From contig NZ_JAIVAE010000010.1 of assembly GCF_020171785.1 (NCBI RefSeq), forward strand, positions 152,376 to 216,375: 64,000 nt of DNA, in the 5' to 3' direction. This DNA comes from Guptibacillus hwajinpoensis. Its GTDB lineage: Bacteria; Bacillota; Bacilli; Bacillales; Guptibacillaceae. Made by a program: the position numbers and the translations under genes. The notes beneath the pieces are model-generated. The model did not search any database. It worked only from the letters and a program-made list of their open reading frames with translations, and had not been told where the DNA came from. Shown here one piece after another: positions 1 to 7,973 of the stretch (positions are counted from its first letter, which is position 1; the number at the start of each line of letters is the position of its first letter).

Positions 1-1
1 C

Positions 2-97
2 GAACTCCCCTCAGCAGAACACTTTGTGCTGACCGATACGAATTCATTTGCATGGGAAACAATTAAGGAAGAACTTTCACTTTTAGTCGAATATTAA
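2..97 (+). CDS. C-terminal end of an unidentified protein
   Basis: An open frame enters from the left edge and runs 31 codons to a TAA stop at 95-97, ending in ...KEELSLLVEY. A strong terminator follows 7 bases later, which supports a real gene end. The visible tail is too short to assign a family. The frame could be a chance reading, but the codon use and the terminator position make a truncated gene more likely. Confidence 0.6.
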   Translation, partial: ELPSAEHFVLTDTNSFAWETIKEELSLLVEY

Positions 98-103
98 AAT
101 AAG

Positions 104-133
104 CGAAAAGCCGGGGAGCGCCCCGGCTTTTCG
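104..133. terminator. Bidirectional intrinsic terminator
   Basis: A perfect 13-bp stem (CGAAAAGCCGGGG / CCCCGGCTTTTCG) with a 4-base AGCG loop lies between the partial plus-strand gene and the minus-strand hxlR stop. A/T tracts flank both sides, so it can serve both convergent transcripts. Confidence 0.9.
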
Positions 134-140
134 TTTATTT

Positions 141-503
141 CTATACAGACTCTTTCGTCTCAATCGGTTTGCCAAGGACGTTCTGATTGTAATTCTTCCC
201 CCACTCATACATGGAGTCGAGTATAGGCATTAATGTTTCACCTTGCTCGGTAAGGGAATACTCTACTTTCGGAGGGACAACAGGGTATACTTCTCGATGT
301 ACGATTTGGTCGTCTTCTAATTCTCGTAGCTGGTTCACTAGCATTCGCTGTGTAATTCCCGGCATTAGTGACTTTAGCTCACCAAATCGCTTCGTTCCCT
401 GCTTGCCTAAATGCCATAAGATAAGCATTTTCCATTTGCCTCCGATAACCGCAAGCGTTAATTCTTTTTCACAGTAAAATGTTTTATCCTGGGTACGTGA
501 CAT
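141..503 (-). CDS. hxlR: HxlR-family formaldehyde-responsive activator
   Basis: A 120-residue winged-helix protein of the HxlR family. The frame is open upstream to a GTG at 512, but a GGAGGT site at 511-516 sits 7 bases before the ATG at 503, so I place the start there. With that start the protein has Cys11 and Lys13 (FYCEKELT), the residues that formaldehyde crosslinks in B. subtilis HxlR, followed by the [12 protein letters not shown] helix typical of the family. It is divergent from hxlAB, as in B. subtilis, and probably activates that operon when formaldehyde is present. Family and context agree; only the DNA binding itself is inferred. Confidence 0.93.
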   Translation of the reverse strand: MSRTQDKTFYCEKELTLAVIGGKWKMLILWHLGKQGTKRFGELKSLMPGITQRMLVNQLRELEDDQIVHREVYPVVPPKVEYSLTEQGETLMPILDSMYEWGKNYNQNVLGKPIETKESV

Positions 504-535
504 ACGCATCACCTCCGTTTAAGCCCAGTATAACT

Positions 536-615
536 CATAGTATACTTTTTGACACTATGTAAGTTTAATGTGCGTACTTACATTAATAGGTAGTAAGCAG
601 TATACTTGCTACTAC
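536..615 (+). promoter_or_regulatory. hxlAB control region with two inverted repeats
   Basis: The hxlR-hxlA gap holds two dyads. One is CATAGT...ACTATG at 536-559. The other is a larger imperfect palindrome centred on GTATAC, with GTAGTA...TACTAC arms at 590-615. A -10 like TATACT lies at 601-606 with only a poor -35 near 578-583, as expected of a promoter that needs an activator. HxlR of B. subtilis binds two sites upstream of hxlA, so these dyads are the likely targets. The assignment is by position and symmetry only. Confidence 0.55.
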
Positions 616-687
616 ACCAACAGATCGATTATATTGGTGTCGGACAAGAGAGAGAAAGAAAAAATATGGACTGGGAGTGAAAGCATT

Positions 688-1317
688 ATGAAATTACAGC
701 TAGCATTAGATTTGGTAAACACAGAAGAAGGTATTGAACTAGTGAAAGAAGTTCAGGAGCATATTGATATCGTTGAAATCGGTACGCCGATCGTCATCAA
801 TGAAGGTCTTCGTGCTGTCAAAGATATGAAAGCAGCATTCCCTAACCTTGAAGTTCTTGCAGACCTTAAAATTATGGATGCTGCAGGTTATGAAGTTATG
901 AAAGCATCTGAATCTAACGCAGATATCATCACAATTCTTGGTGCTGCTGAAGATGAATCAATCAAAGGTGCTGTTGAAGAAGCGAAGAAACAAGGTAAGG
1001 AAATCCTTGTCGATATGATGGCAGTGAAAGATCTCGCAACTCGTGCGAAAGAAGTAGACGCACTTGGCGTTGACTATATTTGTGTCCACACTGGATACGA
1101 TCTTCAAGCAAAAGGCCAGAATTCTTTCGAAGACCTTGAAACAATTAAAGGCGTCGTAAAGAACGCGAAAACAGCAATCGCTGGTGGCATTAAGCTTGAT
1201 TCTCTTGAAGAAGTTGTAAAAGTACAACCAGACCTTGTCATCGTAGGTGGCGGTATTACTGGTGAAGACGATAAAAAAGCCGTTGCATCAAAAATGCAAA
1301 AGCTCATTAAAGGATAA
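688..1317 (+). CDS. hxlA: 3-hexulose-6-phosphate synthase
   Basis: A cytoplasmic TIM-barrel enzyme of the OMP decarboxylase suprafamily. It condenses formaldehyde with ribulose 5-phosphate to hexulose 6-phosphate. The start chosen is the ATG at 688, 7 bases after GGGAGTGA; the open frame begins at 568 but that part has no ribosome site. The 209 residues show LALDLV with Asp8, Glu30 in VEIGTP, the DLKIMD signature (Asp59, Lys61, Asp64), VHTGYD, and the phosphate-binding IAGGI and IVGGGIT loops near the C terminus. It is followed 7 bases later by hxlB and forms a two-gene detoxification operon with it. Confidence 0.96.
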   Translation: MKLQLALDLVNTEEGIELVKEVQEHIDIVEIGTPIVINEGLRAVKDMKAAFPNLEVLADLKIMDAAGYEVMKASESNADIITILGAAEDESIKGAVEEAKKQGKEILVDMMAVKDLATRAKEVDALGVDYICVHTGYDLQAKGQNSFEDLETIKGVVKNAKTAIAGGIKLDSLEEVVKVQPDLVIVGGGITGEDDKKAVASKMQKLIKG

Positions 1318-1324
1318 TACGACT

Positions 1325-1879
1325 ATGCAGACTACTCACTATTTAGCTGAAATTATTGATGAGCTAAATCGTTCAGTAGATCTCATTGCTGACGAAGAGG
1401 CTGAACAGCTCGCCAATGAAATACTAGGAGCCAACAAAGTATTCGTTGCTGGCGGGGGCCGATCTGGCTTTATGGCAAAGTCCTTTGCCATGCGTATGAT
1501 GCATATGGGCATTGACGCTTACGTTGTTGGCGAAACAGTCACACCTACCTTTGAAGAAGGTGATCTCATCATCATTGGATCAGGTTCTGGTGAAACGAAG
1601 CAGCTCGTCTCTATTGCGAAGAAAGCTGCGAACATTGGTGGAAAAATTGCGGGTGTTACAATTAATCCTAACTCTACAATTGGTGAATTAGCAGATATTA
1701 TCGTAACATTACCAGGCTCTCCCAAAGATCAGTCTGGTGAGTACGAAACCATTCAACCAATGGGATCGTTATTCGAACAAACCCTTTTGCTTTTCTATGA
1801 TGCAATTATTTTGCGATTCATGGAAAAGAAAGGTTTAGATACGAATAAAATGTATGGGAAACATGCGAATTTAGAGTAG
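1325..1879 (+). CDS. hxlB: 6-phospho-3-hexuloisomerase
   Basis: A SIS-domain sugar isomerase of 184 residues that converts 3-hexulose 6-phosphate to fructose 6-phosphate, completing formaldehyde assimilation. The SIS core is visible as VFVAGGGRSGFMAKSFAMRM near the N terminus and IIGSGSGETKQLV in the middle, with the C-terminal YDAIILRFMEKKG helix usual for PHI enzymes. The ATG at 1325 is preceded by AAAGGA inside the end of hxlA, so translation is probably coupled. A terminator follows the stop. Confidence 0.96.
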   Translation: MQTTHYLAEIIDELNRSVDLIADEEAEQLANEILGANKVFVAGGGRSGFMAKSFAMRMMHMGIDAYVVGETVTPTFEEGDLIIIGSGSGETKQLVSIAKKAANIGGKIAGVTINPNSTIGELADIIVTLPGSPKDQSGEYETIQPMGSLFEQTLLLFYDAIILRFMEKKGLDTNKMYGKHANLE

Positions 1880-1891
1880 CATTTCTTTAAG

Positions 1892-1928
1892 TCCCCAAAT
1901 CTCTATAATGAGATTTTGGGGGCTTTTT
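1892..1928 (+). terminator. Terminator of hxlAB
   Basis: CCCCAAATCTC and GAGATTTTGGGG form an 11-bp stem with one bulged T, followed by a run of seven T residues. It closes the hxlAB transcript. Confidence 0.88.
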
Positions 1929-2009
1929 TTGTGTTATTCGTATCCTTTTCTTTTGAAGCTATCACGATTATAATTAGAAAGGAATTTTTTGAGAAACGAG
2001 GTAGAATGA

Positions 2010-2663
2010 TTGAAAAAACTAAATACCCTGCTCTTTGCTTTATTGAGTGCAAGTTTTGCAATTATCATCTTTCTAACAGGAAGCATCCTACAAAATGTCT
2101 CATTCACATTTGATCAAACCATTTATGAGTTTCTTAGAAGCACTCTTTTAACTGATTGGGTACATGGACTTGAGCTACTCTCTATCACAGCATCTAAACC
2201 AGCGATTATAAGTATTTCCCTACTAACGATGGTGATCTTGTGGCTCCGAACAAGAGATTATGCGGGCATCATTGCAGTATTCGTCTTTGTATTGGTTGGA
2301 AATGTTTTGAACAAGCTGATTAAGAATTGGACACAGAGGGAACGACCAGCAATGAATGGGGTTGAGGAAGGCTATAGCTTTCCAAGTGGGCATGTAATGA
2401 TCGGATTCATTATGTATGGCTTGATTATCTATTTGATTTATCATCACTCTCCTCATCCATTATTAAAAACCATTAGCTTAATCTTAGGTACGTTATTACT
2501 TATAATCATTGGCATAAGTCGTATCGCTACAGGAGAACACTATGCAACAGATGTTGTAGCTGGTTATGCTTTTGGAGCAATCATTTTAGTGATTGCCGTG
2601 AAAGTCCATCAATCTATCGTTCAAGGCCGAAGAGCAAAACAACAAGTGGACACAAGTTTTTAG
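2010..2663 (+). CDS. PAP2-family membrane phosphatase
   Basis: A 217-residue integral membrane protein with about six hydrophobic segments and the complete acid-phosphatase triad of the PAP2 superfamily: K105-x6-R112-P113, P125-S-G-H128, and S170-R171-x5-H177-x3-D181. Such proteins hydrolyse lipid phosphates, for example undecaprenyl pyrophosphate or phosphatidylglycerol phosphate, on the outer face of the membrane. The substrate cannot be told from sequence. The frame opens with TTG at 2010, placed 8 bases after GAGGT; no ATG lies nearby. It stands alone, with the des regulatory region just downstream. Confidence 0.88.
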   Translation: MKKLNTLLFALLSASFAIIIFLTGSILQNVSFTFDQTIYEFLRSTLLTDWVHGLELLSITASKPAIISISLLTMVILWLRTRDYAGIIAVFVFVLVGNVLNKLIKNWTQRERPAMNGVEEGYSFPSGHVMIGFIMYGLIIYLIYHHSPHPLLKTISLILGTLLLIIIGISRIATGEHYATDVVAGYAFGAIILVIAVKVHQSIVQGRRAKQQVDTSF

Positions 2664-2692
2664 AACGATTTTTCCTAATATCCCCAACAAAC

Positions 2693-2760
2693 CCATGACA
2701 TTTATCATGGTTATGTCCTGACGTTTGTGTCTTACACCATGACACTCGATCCTCTATCAT
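2693..2760 (+). promoter_or_regulatory. Promoter of des with DesR-type dyad
   Basis: A perfect dyad CCATGA-N6-TCATGG lies at 2693-2710, and a smaller one, GTGTC-N9-GACAC, at 2727-2745. A promoter TTACAC-17-TATCAT fits at 2732-2760, which places the large dyad about 65 bases before the predicted start. That is where phosphorylated DesR binds upstream of B. subtilis des. The spacing and the desKR genes downstream support a cold/fluidity switch. Confidence 0.6.
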
Positions 2761-2805
2761 TAGGCTTAACGTTATTTCAACTCTGCCTAACAAAGGGGTA
2801 ACCAT

Positions 2806-3864
2806 ATGAATGAACAAAAACAAAAACAAAAAGAATTGAAAAAAAGTGTATCAACTTTCGCAAAACCCGACACGGTCGTAGGGGTACGACAGCTTTTGAA
2901 CACCCTTCTTCCATTCTTATTGCTATGGTTTCTCGCTTACCAGAGCTTAAGCGTTTCTGCCTGGCTAGCCGTTCCACTTGCAATGATTGCAGGAGGATTT
3001 GTTGTTCGAATCTTTATCATTTTTCACGACTGTACGCACGGTTCCTTCTTCAAAAGTCAAAAAGCAAACCGGATTGTTGGGACAATCTCTGGCGTCATCA
3101 CACTCTTTCCTTTTGAAAAATGGAAACGTGAGCATAACATCCACCATGCAACGAGCGGTAACTTAGATAAGCGCGGAACAGGTGACATCTGGGTGATGAC
3201 GGTTGAAGAGTATGCCCAAGCTTCCTTTTGGGGTAGACTTGCTTACCGTCTCTACCGTAACCCGATTGTGATGTTTGGTCTTGGCCCAATTTACTTGTTC
3301 CTTATCGCTAATCGTTTCAATCGTAAAGATGCGAAACGTAAAGAACGTATGAGCACCTATATTACAAATGCATCCATTGTAGCGATTTATTCTCTTTTGA
3401 TTCTCGCGATTGGATGGGAAGCGTTTCTCATTATTCAGCTACCAATTCTTTATGTTGCAGGGTCACTTGGAATTTGGTTGTTTTATGTACAACACCAATT
3501 TGAGGACTCTTATTATGAAGATGAAACAGAATGGGATTTTGTAAAAGCTGCGGTTGATGGTAGTTCTTATTACAAGCTTCCAAAAATCCTTCAATGGGTA
3601 TCCGGGAGCATCGGGTATCACCATGTACATCACTTAAGCCCAAGAGTTCCTAACTATCATCTTGAGAAAGCGCATGAATCTACGCCACCATTGCATAAGG
3701 CGACGACAATTACGTTGTTATCAAGTCTTGAATCAATTCGATTCCGTCTCTATGATACAAAGAACAAAACATTTGTTACCTTTAAAGAGGTAAAACCCCT
3801 TCTTAAAAACCCTGGCAAACTTGCGATGATGAATGCTAAAAGACCAAGCTTCCAGGAAAAATAA
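2806..3864 (+). CDS. des: Acyl-lipid fatty acid desaturase
   Basis: A membrane di-iron desaturase of 352 residues that introduces a cis double bond into phospholipid acyl chains and so restores fluidity in the cold. The three histidine boxes are H74-DCT-H78, H110-NI-HH114 and H272-HV-HH276, separated by hydrophobic hairpins. The ATG at 2806 follows AAAGGGG. The gene is followed by desK-desR, the B. subtilis arrangement, so it is most likely the main target of that system. The B. subtilis enzyme is a delta-5 desaturase; the position specificity here is inferred from orthology. Confidence 0.94.
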   Translation: MNEQKQKQKELKKSVSTFAKPDTVVGVRQLLNTLLPFLLLWFLAYQSLSVSAWLAVPLAMIAGGFVVRIFIIFHDCTHGSFFKSQKANRIVGTISGVITLFPFEKWKREHNIHHATSGNLDKRGTGDIWVMTVEEYAQASFWGRLAYRLYRNPIVMFGLGPIYLFLIANRFNRKDAKRKERMSTYITNASIVAIYSLLILAIGWEAFLIIQLPILYVAGSLGIWLFYVQHQFEDSYYEDETEWDFVKAAVDGSSYYKLPKILQWVSGSIGYHHVHHLSPRVPNYHLEKAHESTPPLHKATTITLLSSLESIRFRLYDTKNKTFVTFKEVKPLLKNPGKLAMMNAKRPSFQEK

Positions 3865-3871
3865 CACTACT

Positions 3872-3905
3872 GAAAAACCCATTCAGCTTGGATGGGTTTT
3901 TCAAT
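3872..3905 (+). terminator. Terminator after des
   Basis: GAAAAACCCAT and ATGGGTTTTTC form an 11-bp stem around a 9-base loop, ending in T residues. It separates des from desKR, so the kinase and regulator need their own promoter; TATACT at 3920-3925 could be its -10. Confidence 0.85.
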
Positions 3906-3996
3906 ATCTTTAAAGAGATTATACTAATGGTAGATAAGTGACATGCACATACAGATGGTATATCCTGTAACCATAGCGTTTCGAAAGGAGATCCCC

Positions 3997-5133
3997 ATGC
4001 AAAGCTGGTATCATATCATCCCTAAGAACACCGGGATCAGTTCTTATGTTTGGATTATTTTTTGTTTGCTCCCCTTCTTTTTTATTTTCAGATCATCATC
4101 GGTTATTGAAATTACAATCGGCATTTTTGTCATCCTTTTATTTTTCTTATCCTATCGACTCTCTTTCATCTCTAATAGTAAAATGGTCTATTTATGGGTC
4201 AGTATTGAAATGGCTATTAGTATCGTAATGACAATTTTATTTGGGTACGTATACTTCGCTCTATTTTTAGCGTTCTTCATTGGTAGCATTGAAAATAAAG
4301 CTGGTTTTCTCTCACTCTATATTGTTCATTTAACAACAACGATTGCCGGGACAGTCATTATTTTCTTTACACATGATGATACCTTGCTTCCACAGCTTCC
4401 GTTTATCTTCATCTGTGTGCTAGGCGTTGCTCTCCTCCCATTCACAATTCGGTACCGTAATAAGCAGCACCGCCTCGAACAGCAATTACAAAGCGCCAAT
4501 GAAAAGATTTCACAATTAATGGTGATTGAAGAAAGAGAACGAATCGCACGTGATTTACATGATACACTCGGTCAAAAGCTTTCAATGATCGGTTTAAAAA
4601 GCGATTTAGCTCGAAAATTAATCCCAGTAAAACCTGATGCAGCCATTAATGAAATCCATGACATAAGACAGACTGCAAGAACCGCATTGAAAGAAGTTCG
4701 CGAGATGGTTTCAAATATGCGGGGAGCCAGGTTAGAGGATGAATTGATTCGGGTTCAACAAATCCTACAAGCGGCGGAAATGGAGTTTCGTCTTGAAGGG
4801 AGTCCACAGCTCGAAAACACGCCATTGCTTGCTGAAAATGTTTTAAGCATGTGTCTGAAAGAAGCCGTAACAAATATCGTCAAACATAGCCAAGCTTCAT
4901 GGTGCAGGGTTCTCGTAGAACAATCCCCAACCGAAGTCCTGATCCAAGTTGAGGATAACGGTAATGGCATCCCTGAAGGAACAACGTCATTTCAAGGGCA
5001 CGGACTTCAGGGGATGAGAGAACGATTAGAGTTCGTAAACGGAACTCTTGAAATTCACTCCTCACACGGAACTACCTTAAACATTCGAGTACCAAATGTG
5101 ATTCAACAAACTGAACAGGAGGGATCGGTGTGA
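3997..5133 (+). CDS. desK: Membrane-thickness sensor histidine kinase DesK
   Basis: A 378-residue sensor kinase/phosphatase. About five transmembrane segments fill the first 150 residues and sense bilayer thickness. Then comes a HisKA_3 domain with the motif ERERIARDLHDTLGQKLS, whose phosphoacceptor falls at His188, the same number as in B. subtilis DesK. The HATPase domain shows an N box (EAVTNIVKHS), VEDNGNGI and GHGLQGMRERL. The ATG at 3997 is preceded by AAAGGAG; the frame extends upstream to 3943 but that start has no ribosome site. It overlaps desR by 4 bases. Confidence 0.94.
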   Translation: MQSWYHIIPKNTGISSYVWIIFCLLPFFFIFRSSSVIEITIGIFVILLFFLSYRLSFISNSKMVYLWVSIEMAISIVMTILFGYVYFALFLAFFIGSIENKAGFLSLYIVHLTTTIAGTVIIFFTHDDTLLPQLPFIFICVLGVALLPFTIRYRNKQHRLEQQLQSANEKISQLMVIEERERIARDLHDTLGQKLSMIGLKSDLARKLIPVKPDAAINEIHDIRQTARTALKEVREMVSNMRGARLEDELIRVQQILQAAEMEFRLEGSPQLENTPLLAENVLSMCLKEAVTNIVKHSQASWCRVLVEQSPTEVLIQVEDNGNGIPEGTTSFQGHGLQGMRERLEFVNGTLEIHSSHGTTLNIRVPNVIQQTEQEGSV

Positions 5134-5729
5134 TACGCATCGTACTTGCAGAAGACCAACGTATGCTCCTAGGAGCGCTTGGCTCTCTACTCGATCTAGA
5201 AGAAGGAATGGAAGTCGTCGGCCAGGCCACAAATGGTGAAGAAGCGATCTCTTTAGTGAAAGAACTAAATCCCGATATATGTATTATGGACATTGAAATG
5301 CCACTAAAAAGCGGACTCGATGCTGCGGAAGAATTAAGTAGTGTATCGTGCAAAATCATTATTCTTACCACTTTTGCACGCGCCGGTTATTTTGAGAGAG
5401 CACGTAAAGCTGGGGTTAGTGGGTATTTGTTAAAAGATAGTCCAAGTGATGAATTAGCTAGCTCGATTCGTAAAATCATGGAAGGTCAGCGAATTTTTGC
5501 TCCAGAGCTAGTCGATCTCGCTTTTGGAAATGAAAACCCACTAACCGAACGCGAAAAACAGGTAATCCAGCTGATGGCTGATGGTAAAAACACGAAAGAT
5601 ATCTCAAGCGAACTTTATATTACTCCAGGTACTGTTCGTAATTACATTTCGGTCATTCTCGATAAATTAGAAGTCACAAACCGAATCGAAGCGATCTCAC
5701 GTTTTAAAGAAAAAGGCTGGTTCAAATAA
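5130..5729 (+). CDS. desR: Response regulator DesR
   Basis: A NarL/FixJ-type response regulator of 199 residues. The receiver has acidic residues at 8-9 and the phosphoacceptor Asp54 in IMDIEMP. The C-terminal LuxR-type helix-turn-helix reads from LTEREKQV to YISVILDKL. The GTG start overlaps the desK stop (GTGA) and is served by AGGAGGG six bases upstream, which implies translational coupling with its kinase. Phospho-DesR should activate des through the dyad at 2693-2710. Confidence 0.94.
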   Translation: MIRIVLAEDQRMLLGALGSLLDLEEGMEVVGQATNGEEAISLVKELNPDICIMDIEMPLKSGLDAAEELSSVSCKIIILTTFARAGYFERARKAGVSGYLLKDSPSDELASSIRKIMEGQRIFAPELVDLAFGNENPLTEREKQVIQLMADGKNTKDISSELYITPGTVRNYISVILDKLEVTNRIEAISRFKEKGWFK

Positions 5730-5744
5730 TGAACCAGCCTTTTT
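5711..5744. terminator. Bidirectional terminator between desR and lysR
   Basis: A perfect 14-bp stem (AAAAGGCTGGTTCA / TGAACCAGCCTTTT) includes the last codons of desR and reaches the stop of the convergent LysR gene. U-tracts form in both directions. Confidence 0.92.
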
Positions 5745-6633
5745 AAAAATACTTTTTTATACTCGCTACGAACTCTCGCCTAACGCGATTCGCTTGTCCT
5801 TCCCGATGACTCACAAGAGCAAGGAACACATTTTCATGCGCCCCTTCCTCAATCTCTACCATAACAATGTCACGCTCTCTTAATTGCCTGTTCCCAAACG
5901 AATAGTCAATTCCAAGGGTTACTGCAATCCCTCTCTTAACAGCATTTTTTATTGCATCTGTATTGTTCGTAGTAAACAAAATATCAGGCGAACCAAATTG
6001 CGATAACGTTTCTGCCACAAATTGCTCGATATAAGCATCATCGTAAAGAACGAGCGTCTCATGAATAAGATCCTCTGGCTTAATCGTCTTTTTGCTAGCT
6101 AGAGGTGATTCCTTTCTTACCCCTACGACCATTTTTCCTTCCCTTACTTTCTCAAAAAAAAGCATGTTATGTTTTTGAATAAGCCGATCCGATATTAAAA
6201 TAAGACCTAAATCCAACTTCTTTTGATACAGGTCCTCCATTATTTTTATCGGTCCTTTCTCATAAATCTCTAGTTTCACAGTAGGATACGCTCTTTTAAA
6301 ACGTGAAACAACGTCAACTAACAAATGAATCGGTCCTGGAATCGTAGCGATCTTTAATTCACCACTCAACATGTCTAGTTGACGGTTTACTTCTTCTCTT
6401 ACTTCTTCCATCTTTGTTATAACTTCTCTCGCCTTCGATACAATTTGCTCACCTTGGGAAGTTAGAGCCGCGCCTGCTCGATTACGCACAAATATTTTCA
6501 AACCTAATTCGTTCTCTAACTTACTTATTGATTGGCTGATAGCCGATAAGCTAATGTGGAGTTCTTCCGCAGCCTTCGATAGGGATCCCGTGTTTGCCAC
6601 TGTAACGATATACGCCATTTGTTCGATATTCAT
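5743..6633 (-). CDS. LysR-family transcriptional regulator
   Basis: A 296-residue LysR regulator. The N-terminal winged helix-turn-helix (residues about 1-60) carries SLSKAAEELHIS and SAISQSISKLENELG, followed by the periplasmic-binding-like effector domain (from about residue 90). The ATG at 6633 has AAGGAAG 8 bases upstream; the frame extends to a TTG at 6654, without its own site. It is divergent from an SDR dehydrogenase, and AT-rich dyads such as ATATTTAAATAT lie between them. The pairing suggests it controls that gene. The inducer is unknown. Confidence 0.9.
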   Translation of the reverse strand: MNIEQMAYIVTVANTGSLSKAAEELHISLSAISQSISKLENELGLKIFVRNRAGAALTSQGEQIVSKAREVITKMEEVREEVNRQLDMLSGELKIATIPGPIHLLVDVVSRFKRAYPTVKLEIYEKGPIKIMEDLYQKKLDLGLILISDRLIQKHNMLFFEKVREGKMVVGVRKESPLASKKTIKPEDLIHETLVLYDDAYIEQFVAETLSQFGSPDILFTTNNTDAIKNAVKRGIAVTLGIDYSFGNRQLRERDIVMVEIEEGAHENVFLALVSHREGQANRVRREFVASIKKYF

Positions 6634-6748
6634 TCTACACACTTCCTTAAGCAATGCTTAATTAAGTATAACTATATTTAAATATTTATTAAATATGAAC
6701 GATGATAAACTAAAGCCGTGAAATACTTTTATAAAGGGGCCCTTAGAT

Positions 6749-7498
6749 ATGACTGCAAATAGAGTAGTAGTAGTTACAGGTGGAGCAAGTGGAATTGGGA
6801 GACAAACATGCTTAAAGTTCGCACGGAAAGGTGATCAAGTCGTAGTTGCTGATTTTGATGAAAAGAAAGGTACTGAAACCGTTGAATTAATTGAAGCAGC
6901 AGGTGGAGTTGCACTCTTTGTGAAGACAGATGTTTCGCGCTATGAAGATGTGGAAGCGCTTATCGAAAAAACTGTTGAACAATTCGGGACGATCGACGTG
7001 ATGTTTAATAACGCGGGAATTGGACGTCCTACACCTCTTCCTGAATTTGATTTAGAAGATTATCATAAAGTGATCGACATTAACCAGCACGGCGTCGCAT
7101 ATGGAATTATGGCTGCCGCTAAAAAGATGAAGACTTTAAATGTGAAAGGCGTCATCATCAATACAACTTCTGTTTTTGGCGTTCTCGCTTCGCCAGCCAC
7201 TTTCGCTTACCATGCTACAAAAGGGGCGGTGAATATGATGACGAAATCAGCTGCACTTGATTTAGCACCATACGGCATCCGTGTCGTTGGTGTCGCACCT
7301 GGCGTTGTCGATACGCCAATCGTCCAAGGATATCGTGATAAGGGCTTAATCGATGGTATGAAAGCAAAAGTTATCGGCAATAAACTCACAGATCCCGAAC
7401 AGCTAGCCGACGCGGTTTACCTTCTTTCATTAGAAGAAGCTAGTGCGATTAACGGGAGTGTCGTCATGGCTGATGAAGGGTACGCTTCATTTAAATAG
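6749..7498 (+). CDS. Short-chain dehydrogenase/reductase
   Basis: A classical SDR of 249 residues. It has the cofactor loop TGGASGIG (residues 10-17), an acidic residue after beta-2 (VVVADFDE) that favours NAD, the NNAG motif at 87-90, and the catalytic Ser141, Tyr154 and Lys158. The C-terminal stretch around GVVDTPI is also typical. The ATG at 6749 follows AAAGGGG. The substrate is not apparent. The divergent LysR gene is its probable regulator. Confidence 0.92.
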   Translation: MTANRVVVVTGGASGIGRQTCLKFARKGDQVVVADFDEKKGTETVELIEAAGGVALFVKTDVSRYEDVEALIEKTVEQFGTIDVMFNNAGIGRPTPLPEFDLEDYHKVIDINQHGVAYGIMAAAKKMKTLNVKGVIINTTSVFGVLASPATFAYHATKGAVNMMTKSAALDLAPYGIRVVGVAPGVVDTPIVQGYRDKGLIDGMKAKVIGNKLTDPEQLADAVYLLSLEEASAINGSVVMADEGYASFK

Positions 7499-7651
7499 AA
7501 CGAAAAAACCAGTTTTCACGAGCAGAATTTTTCTTAAAGTTAAAGATGATGCCAGCAGTGCACCTAACTTTTTTTTAACTAGTCCAACACCTAAGCACTA
7601 TCCTCTCCTCCTTCATACACTAAAGAAGAAACTATGAAAGGAGATGATTTC

Positions 7652-7819
7652 ATGAGTTACGGTTACGGATGTGGAAACCAAGTTGGTGGCGCTGGATACG
7701 GCGGTTGCGGAAACCAAGTTGGTGGCGCTCGTTACGGGAATGGCTTTGCGCTAATCGTTGTATTGTTCATTCTTCTTATCATCGTTGGCGCTGCTTTCGT
7801 TAATGGAAAGGATTGCTAA
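7652..7819 (+). CDS. YjcZ-type small sporulation protein
   Basis: A 55-residue protein with a glycine/tyrosine-rich N-terminal half containing a duplicated CGNQVGGA motif (period about 12 residues), and one C-terminal transmembrane helix, [18 protein letters not shown]. This is the YjcZ/YczN/SscA type of tiny spore-associated membrane protein found in multiple copies in bacilli. The ATG at 7652 lies 8 bases after AAAGGAG; an in-frame ATG at 7634 overlaps that site and is less likely. Confidence 0.85.
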   Translation: MSYGYGCGNQVGGAGYGGCGNQVGGARYGNGFALIVVLFILLIIVGAAFVNGKDC

Positions 7820-7828
7820 TCCTTCTTC

Positions 7829-7862
7829 AAAACCATCGGGGAAATTCCCTGGTGGTTGTTTT
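7829..7862 (+). terminator. Probable terminator
   Basis: AACCATCGGGGAA and TTCCCTGGTGGTT pair with a two-base mismatch, followed by TGTTTTG. The stem is imperfect and the T-run short, so this is a moderate call for the end of the yjcZ-like transcript. Confidence 0.55.
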
Positions 7863-7973
7863 GTATTGTCTTTTCACATTCCCTTAAGAAATAATTGGAA
7901 AAAGAACCTCCATAACGATTTATTTCTGATAAAATACAGTTGTTAGTAACTACCATTTTAAAGGAGTTCTTTT

